This document shows, one piece after another, positions 51,001-64,000 of a stretch of 64,000 bases of DNA. Position numbers and translations under genes: made by a program. Below the pieces are notes generated by a model. The model saw only the letters and a program-made list of their open reading frames with translations. It searched no databases and was not told the origin of the DNA. The stretch spans positions 1,313,332-1,377,331 of the forward strand of contig CM022671.1 of the NCBI GenBank assembly GCA_012295275.1. Reading direction: 5' to 3'. Position 1 is the stretch's first letter. Every line of letters begins with the position of its first letter. The stretch comes from Chrysomallon squamiferum (taxonomy: Eukaryota; Mollusca; Gastropoda; Neomphalida; Peltospiridae).

Positions 51001-51721
51001 CAGCATATTTAGTATGTTCATTCAGCCTCAAACTTGTTATAGCACTGCTATACTTCATTATTAGGAAAGGTTTGTTACATAAACATAATACAGATTAATC
51101 AAACCTGTGTATACATAACATATTTAGGTTGTTGTGGGTACATTTCCACCACAGTTACAGCCCAGATTGTTAGGGATACATTACTGAATAATTAAACTTT
51201 TAAATAAAATTTAGTAAACCTACTTGAATGATGTAAGTTCTATTTTCTCAAACTGTTTGAGATGATTTGTGTTTGCGAGTCCCTGATTGATCATCTTCCT
51301 CACTGGATCCGGGACGATGTACTGTTTTAACTCTATCTTCCTTTCCAGTTTATCACAATTATGCCTAGAATTAATGAAAAACTAGCTTATGTAATGTGCA
51401 CTCTGTATTTTTTTTAATGTGGCAAATGTTAATGATCATACAGAAAATGAGAGAAAAGCTGCAGTCACCATGCACTGGACTATTCTTTTTCATTAGCAAC
51501 AAAAGGATATTTTATATACTTATCTTCTCCTGGTAACCATATGCTAAAAAACTCAATAAACTGTGGACATTATTTCACAACAGATATGTGCATATATAAT
51601 AATATCATATACATATGTATATAAATGCATCACACAGGTTTGGATGTATGTATGTATGTATGTGTGTGAATGTGTGCATGTGTTGATAGCTGACCATAGG
51701 TTACCTCTCTTACATTCCTGC

Positions 51722-51774
<53 letters not shown>

Positions 51775-53170
51775 AAAACCTAATAACTGTTAACAAAGGA
51801 AGGATTGAAACAAATCCTGTAGAAAAAAAAATAAAAATGAAAGGTGCATCTTAAGTTGTACCAAATCTAGCAAGGAATGACCAATGCTGGAATCAAGCTG
51901 AGATAACTTTGTTTATACATGGTGCTCAAGGAAGGAGGTTAAAGCTCCTTAAATTCCTCACTGCACCCAACATCACATTTAAAACAACTGCACGTGAAAT
52001 CACCACACAGCTGTTTAATGAAAAGAAAATATTCTTACTTTGGCAATGGAAATCCATTTATAATACGGTTGCTGCTCTCCGATGACTTTTACATCTCCTA
52101 GATTGTTTATCATGTTTAGCTAATTTTATGCCTTTCTTAATGTCTTCAATTGTCTCATTGACACATTTTGCATGTAAATATCTTACAATGTGAAATGCTG
52201 AACCAGACTCAGCGACTTGCTTGAACTGAAGAGCAATGGGTGAATGGTAACTTCCAATATTGCGAGCCTCAGCTCGTATATGTATATCATATGAACAGCC
52301 TGAAAATAATGATTTTATATCATTATTGTGTCATTTAAAAATGGCTATGTTTGTGCTAAAAACAGTTACGACCATAACAACAATACAAAAAGATCTTAAT
52401 GTAAAAGAGTAAACTTTTTTTTTAATTTCAGTATTATTTATCTTTGAAGTAGTATATTATACTATATAACAATAATAATAATAATAAAAAGAATATAATG
52501 ATGATGATGAAAAAAGAATACATATAATACACAGAATGTAAAAACTTAGTTATAAAATAGATTACTGCAACAACTACTACTGATATTAATGATAATTATA
52601 TTTACAAACAGCGAATACGTTTGTCTTTAGCATATTCTTTTTCAATAAATATTTGAAAACAGGAAAATACTTTATACTCATCTTGCATGTAACACAAAAA
52701 TAAAGAAACTGACTTACTCCTTACAACGGAAAAATAAATGAACAAATAAATGAACAAATAAATCTGTTTCTGAAGTTCACTGAAATTTTAAATACTGAAC
52801 TAACCTGGTGTTATAACAACAGTGTTTTGTGATTCTGTCACTTTCCTTACATCATCAAGCTGAAACACTCGAATCCTCTTCAGCAGCTCACAACTAACAA
52901 GTTCAACGTTTTGTGTCTGGTTCACATTATTAATTGTTAGAGTTATGTCCCTTGGCTGTTGCTCTCTAAGAATAATAATGATAGAGTCTTTATCTGGTAC
53001 ATCAGATGGAACAGAAATTTTCACTCCATTTTTATCTTTTGTCAAAAAATTTCTGAAAAGAAAATGTTTTAAAGAAAATAAATTTGAAATACAATTAAGC
53101 AAAAACAAGATAAATGTTTAGGACTGGTAGTATTTTCTAAAATAACAGTAATCTTAATTAAAACAACAAC

Positions 53171-53205
<35 letters not shown>

Positions 53206-54705
53206 TATTTCAGATAAGAACTTTGTGATATAACTATGTATTTAACACTAACTGTTTTAAGTGAATTGTTAAACAATAAATTTCTTACTTCCTTATAATG
53301 TTTTCAAGCCTTACATAAAAACTGAATGCATGTCTGTGTTTTAAAACATTACAGTTGTGCATGTATTAATTTTACTGTCCCTCATTTTCAGTCCTTGGAC
53401 ATACAAGCACATTTAACTTAATTAATTTATTAATATAATAATCAAAAAGCAACACCACCACTCTCCTTACACTAGAAAAAGGCAACAACTCTTAATATTT
53501 GGTTTCAAAGCTCAGGACATTTTGGAAATAAATAAATAAATACATCTATTTATATATTACTAGCATTTGTTATTTTGGTCTGTATGCTGAAACTGATTAA
53601 ACTTGTAGATGTAAAAGACTGTCACTAAAACTTTATAAGTTTTGTTTTTACACACTAAACAAAAGCTAAGTAAACCTTTTAGTATTTTATCCTAAATCAG
53701 AATTATTGTACAATATGTAGCAAAAATAAATAATCAAAGTAAACCTTTAGTATAAATATCCTAAAACAGAATTATTGTACAATATGTAGCAAAAATAAAT
53801 AATCAAAGTAAACCTTTTAGTATTCATATCCTAAATCAGAATTATTGTACAATATGTAGCAAAAATAAATAATCAAAGTAAACCTTTAGTATACATATCC
53901 TAAAACAGAATGACTGTAGTAAAACTAAGTAAACCTAAAACTTAGCAAACATTTAGTATATGTATCCTAAAACAGAATGACTGTAGTAAAACTAAGTAAA
54001 CCTAAAACTTAGCAAACATTTAGTATATGTATCCTAAAACAGAATGACTGTAGTAAAAGTAAGTAAACATAAAACTTAGCAAACATTTAGTAGATGTATC
54101 CTAAAACAGAATGACTGTAGTAAAAGTAAGTGTTACCTCTGGGTTTTTAACCTGTGCACTAAAACTGACACTCGATGTCGTCTGCCTTCCACGTGTTTGT
54201 CGACTTCTTGGTCTGACGTGCAAGGTGCTGAACACAGCTCACAGAAAAACGCTTTCTCTCTGTTAACGATGAATTCAGGCAAACTCCCATTCTGACTAGA
54301 GCTGTGAGGCACATTCTGCGCAGAGCTTGATTTTTCAATCTGTTTTAAAATCTTGTGCTGATTAACAGCAAACTTTCTGTGTAGCTGTCTCCTCTGGAAG
54401 CCGTCAGATCTAGCGTCAGACTCCGAGTCACGTTTCTTGTCACTGAAGAAGCTGTGTGGTCCTTCGTAACACAGATTATTCCTCAGGTGGATGATGCCGT
54501 TCATGAACAGTGGCTGCAGAATGCTGCTGAAACTCGGAACAGGTTTGTTTGGACTGATCTGCTGCAAGTGGGCTTTGTATGTGCCGTTGTAGTATTCGGA
54601 AATTCGAGTCTTGTCCATGCCATTGATGTTGATATTTTCAGTTTTCAGAAACCTGAGGAAGTCTTCACCTCTTTCTTGACGATCCTTAAATGTAAACTTG
54701 CCCAT
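45059..54705 (-). CDS. MOV10: MOV10 family RNA helicase
   Basis: UPF1-like SF1B RNA helicase; MOV10 proteins work with Argonaute/RISC and UPF1 and restrain retroelements in cytoplasmic granules. Sixteen coding exons: 54705-54137, 53052-52805, 52299-52039, 51364-51224, 50932-50770, 50549-50395, 49668-49483, 49235-49088, 48843-48682, 48435-48331, 48096-47885, 47674-47256, 46845-46663, 45736-45648, 45370-45213 and 45114-45059, about 1084 residues. Helicase motifs are intact: GPPGTGKT (about 608-615), FIDEAG (about 729), GDPMQL, VISPYRKQ, VGSVEEFQG and TRAKALVIVIGNP. Residues 155-177 form a C-x2-C-x12-H-x5-H zinc finger, not part of human MOV10. The protein ends HPWRKDM, matching the usual acidic-Trp-Arg tail. 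Two exons break frame (3 and 10), intron 12 has a GC donor, and donors after exons 6, 8 and 13 are weak. A 5' UTR acceptor is at 54732 and a donor at 55507. MOV10 rather than MOV10L1 is favoured. Confidence 0.93.
53668..54135. repeat. 67-69-bp minisatellite in MOV10 intron 1
   Basis: Two related tandem families lie side by side. About three 69-bp units contain AGAATTATTGTACAATATGT, and about four 67-bp units contain AGAATGACTGTAGTAAAAC. Both share CATTTAGTAT- or CTTTAGTAT-type starts followed by ATCCTAAAACAGAAT. The array runs right up to the exon 1 splice donor at 54136. Confidence 0.9.
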
Positions 54706-55248
54706 GTTGCAACTGACTTGAAGAACTACATCTAGATAAATGTAGATATGAATAACACAGAAGTGAAAATCTGGGAAACAAAAGAAAACAAAAATATTGG
54801 TATAAATATGTGACTTAATTACATTTTGTACACTTCCAAGTTATTTTAATCGACATAACAATAATTTTTATAATACAGTTATTATTTTTTTGTTAACTTT
54901 TTCAAGATTATGCGTGATATAAAATCATATGAAAATGTTTTACCTAACACATTTATTAAATTTAAATACTTTTAATGAAGAAACAAATTTTTTTCAGTAT
55001 ATGTTGGGTAACACTTCTGAACATTTTAATACTAATTACTGTCATATGTCAGATGTCACCCCCCCACACATATAAACAACATAAAAATAAGATCGATAAC
55101 ATTCTACAATACTTTAATTTGTAATTGTAAGCAACATATCATGGCTATGACTACTTATAGTATCAGAATAGTTAATTTCTTAAACTGTTAAAAACATGTC
55201 TCCATAAATCATCACTGAATTATGATACTATCATGTCTTCCTGTCAAT

Positions 55249-55285
55249 AAAAAAGCGCGTTAAAAATCTCTTTACGCGCTTTTTT
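55249..55285. other. Perfect 12-bp-stem inverted repeat
   Basis: Arms AAAAAAGCGCGT (55249-55260) and ACGCGCTTTTTT (55274-55285) are exactly complementary around a 13-nt loop. The GC core is conspicuous in DNA this AT-rich. It falls inside the proposed MOV10 5' UTR intron. It could be an RNA hairpin or a tiny palindrome; it lacks the histone 3' stem-loop sequence. Confidence 0.6.
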
Positions 55286-56337
55286 TCAAGTAGTTGCCTA
55301 TTTATAAAGTTTAGAAACAATAGCCAACTCGATTTCTTCCCATAATAATAATAATAATAAAAAATTATATTTGCTAAAAATAGTCAGAATACTTTCCACA
55401 TTTTTAAAAATATCGTTAATTTAACATTAATTCCCAATTTCGTCAATACGGAAAGTAATAACCAGCGAGTGACGGATTCTATTTCACACAAAAGTACTTT
55501 ACTTACGTGAATGACAATCCACGCCTTATATGTAGTCATCCATTATCAAATAAACTAAAATATATAACCGTTTGAACTAATCATATAACTTTTGGAAAAC
55601 TAAATCACATATTGTCAAAAATCTGCCTTCCTTATTTTCGATCATGGATATTGTTCTGGGATTTCTACACAGTTTCTTTTTCCTTTTTTTGTAATAGCAT
55701 TGCAACAAGCAGAACCAGTCTACGGGGCATCCCCATAGAAAACATTCACGTTTGGTAAATAAGAGTTATTTCCCTTCCACGACTACAGTCTATCCGCTAC
55801 TAATATTATTAAATTAAGAAAGCTAACGTTAGCGATTAAAATGTCAAAACTTGTTAATGTCCTGTTTTATTTTACATGCCCTTTTTAAAATTTGATCTAG
55901 TGTCAAAAGAATAAATCATACTGAAATTCCCCGAAACACTTATTTGATTTTACAGTATGCAGAAGATTACCAGTCGTATAAAAGTTCACAGATCATTTTT
56001 TAACCAATCAAACCAACACGATGACTTTTTGTATTAATGTGTAACTAGCATTTCCTTGTTCATTTTAACTCAAGGGAAATAAATTAGCAGGCCATTAGGC
56101 CATTTGCAAAAAAATATTTGTGCTATTGTTTTTAAATGAAGGCCTATATAAACGTATATTGTGAATTTGATCAACACATGACCGCCTTTTACTCTCTTTT
56201 ATGCACATTTTATACCACGAATAAAACAAATAAAACCGACCGGACATTCTGATTCTGAAAAGGAAATGAAGAAATGCAATACATTTTATATATAAATATG
56301 GTAAAGATTATATTTGGAGTTGTCTCACATTATTTTA

Positions 56338-56395
<58 letters not shown>

Positions 56396-56708
56396 TTAAA
56401 TAGAAAAAAAAAAAGAAAAAGAAAGAGAAAATCAGAAAACTATCGGGGTGGGATGACTGCATTATATTCATTATGATAAAGTTCAGCGATAAAGGAACGT
56501 TATTTCTTACAGTGATTAACTGTACTATAGCCTGTGTGCATGAAATCTCAACTACTGCGCCCACTTTACAATTAAAGTTGAAATCAGTTCTTAATGGCGA
56601 CTTTGTGGAGAAAGAAAATGCATTTGTTATCTTCAAAGCTACAAAACAAAAATAAAATAAATAATATATATAAAGCATCAGTTAAACCACTAAAAAAATT
56701 TAAATAAA

Positions 56709-56789
<81 letters not shown>

Positions 56790-56965
56790 TCTATGTTACA
56801 TAGCATTCTGTATAAAATTATTTAATTTTTTTCCCTATCCACCTCCCCATTATTCATAAAATCTTTATTTTGTCAACCCTAATTTCTTCACGTCATAATT
56901 AATTCATTGGCATATTCAGTTATGACAAACTCGGGTTGAAACCCCCCCACCCCCGTAAAACAAAC

Positions 56966-56999
<34 letters not shown>

Positions 57000-57082
57000 A
57001 AATAACAAATAAATCCACCCACCCAACCAAAATATAATCAGTTAAAAAAATAGAACAAAAAAAGATGATCCCTGAAAGCGCC

Positions 57083-57116
<34 letters not shown>

Positions 57117-57247
57117 GATCCATCGAATTCAAATGAAAGCCCAAAGAAAAAACAAAACAAAACAAAAACAACAACAACAAAAAACCCCAACCAAACATTT
57201 AAAACATACAAAACATTCCCCTCAAGCCTACCTGTGCAGCAAAATCA

Positions 57248-57587
<340 letters not shown>

Positions 57588-58061
57588 ATCAATACACAGA
57601 AATCAACCGAAAAAAACCCACAGAAAACAAACAAAACAACAAATAGCCAAGTAAAAAAACCGACATAAAAAGAAAAAAAAAAAAAAAAAAAAAAGTCTTC
57701 AGCTATAGCAATAATAACCCCACCCCAAAAACGTTCAATTAGAATATATTTTTGTTTTTATTTTGGTGTACGAATGAATTAATATACTGAAATTCGAATT
57801 GAATATACCAGAATAACAGGAAATAACACAGCTTGTCTTTCAAATGTTTTAATACAGCAACTTGCACTCTTACAAATACAAAAAGGTCGAAATATTATTT
57901 GTTATCAAAAAAAGGAGAGAAAACAAATCGTCAGCACTAGACTTTATCTGCTGGAACATCTATAATCATGCATGAGAAAGACAGAAAAACAACAGGTGAC
58001 AGTCACAAGCTAAAGATAAGAATTTGTACCTGCGTGTCTATTTCATCGACAGATCGTGACA

Positions 58062-63365
<5,304 letters not shown>

Positions 63366-63402
63366 AACAAATAAACGTTTTTGTATTTAAACAATAAATA
63401 AA

Positions 63403-63940
63403 ATTATCTCTCCATTTCTGTTTTCATTATTAATTTTGATATTTTTAAAAACAAATTTACAAAAAGGGAAATGAATGGATTATCTTGCTTTTAGTTACTC
63501 TAATACGATCCACGGGCATTGCTGAATATCATTATATCAGTTTCGTTATTTGGTTTCATAAATATGCAGTACTAATCAATTAAGTGCAGTAAATACAATT
63601 TTAGTTTCAGTTCAAACACATTCTAACGTTATATTTGGGTCTAAAAGAAAACTCTTGAATATTAATTTGATAAATTAGTAATGTGAGCCATCTAAAGGTT
63701 GAGTTAATGACAGGGTTCCAGTTCCTCAAAGATGAGGTTGGTCTGAACATGGCATTTGGTACATTTTAACGCAATTAGTCGCTTTTATGTTTCATTGTGA
63801 TTATTTTAATGTCAGGCGTTTACTCATTTATTGCTGGTTATAGACGTGTTTGTAGACGTGTTTATGCTATTACATTAATTGAAAAATCAGTTAGTAGCTG
63901 GAAGTTCACAGAAGTAGAAGAGAAACCGGTTGTTAGAAAA
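63403..63940. other. Short intergenic region
   Basis: Lies between the poly(A) signals of the LDLa gene and the next start codon. No repeats or coding signals of note; it should contain the promoter of the next gene. Confidence 0.5.
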
Positions 63941-64000
63941 ATGACAGGAGTCAGAAATCTGTGTGTCGTACTGGGATGTCTGGTAGTCTTAACGACTGTC
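63941..64000 (+). CDS. Possible start of another secreted protein (partial)
   Basis: An ATG in good context (AAAATGA) opens a 20-codon frame to the window edge, encoding MTGVRNLC followed by a hydrophobic V-V-L-G-C-L-V-V-L core: the look of a signal peptide. It is on the same strand as, and about 575 bp downstream of, the LDLa gene, whose first exon is also a short signal-peptide exon. It could be a tandem relative, but only the leader is visible. Confidence 0.4.
   Translation, partial: MTGVRNLCVVLGCLVVLTTV

Overview
The window looks like animal nuclear DNA, most likely from a lophotrochozoan and probably a mollusc. The evidence is an AT-rich background, very long simple-sequence tracts, small coding exons split by GT-AG introns, and animal-only families (PRD-class homeobox, MOV10 helicase, LDL-receptor class A domains, Egalitarian-like protein, Tigger/pogo transposons). 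The mollusc assignment is an inference; no marker settles it.

Layout. 2.1-5.3 kb (-): a three-exon NOBOX-like PRD-class homeobox gene whose long N-terminal region carries a 57-bp/19-residue tandem repeat. 6.8-7.9 kb and 10.7-12.1 kb (-): two paralogous two-coding-exon genes for small secreted peptides (signal peptide, glycine-rich spacer, six-cysteine knot-like domain), with a remnant of a further exon copy in the intron of the second. 15.9-16.2 kb: a probable Tigger-type MITE. 17.3-21.4 kb (-): a four-exon ubiquitin-specific protease with two predicted N-terminal membrane segments. 22.6-23.8 kb and 25.8-26.9 kb (-): tandem duplicates encoding a secreted FTP-PepSY module, i.e. the propeptide of M4 metallopeptidases without the peptidase. 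28.1-29.2 kb: two Tigger/pogo relics. 29.9-33.3 kb (+): an Egalitarian-like gene with a long AT-rich 3' flank. 43.3-44.5 kb: a decayed LINE with reverse transcriptase and RNase H traces. 45.1-54.7 kb (-): a complete 16-coding-exon MOV10 RNA helicase gene with two apparent frame breaks and one GC-AG intron. 58.1-63.4 kb (+): a seven-exon secreted protein with five LDLa domains and a C-terminal ShK-like domain. 63.9 kb to the end (+): the probable signal-peptide start of another secreted protein.

Themes. Two groups stand out. One is secreted, cysteine-rich or inhibitor-like proteins present as local duplicates (the cystine-knot pair, the propeptide pair, the LDLa-ShK protein). The other is genes whose relatives act in the germ line or on maternal RNA (NOBOX-like, Egalitarian-like, MOV10); that link is inferred from families, not shown by this sequence. 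Exon boundaries given below were worked out by hand from splice signals and reading-frame continuity.
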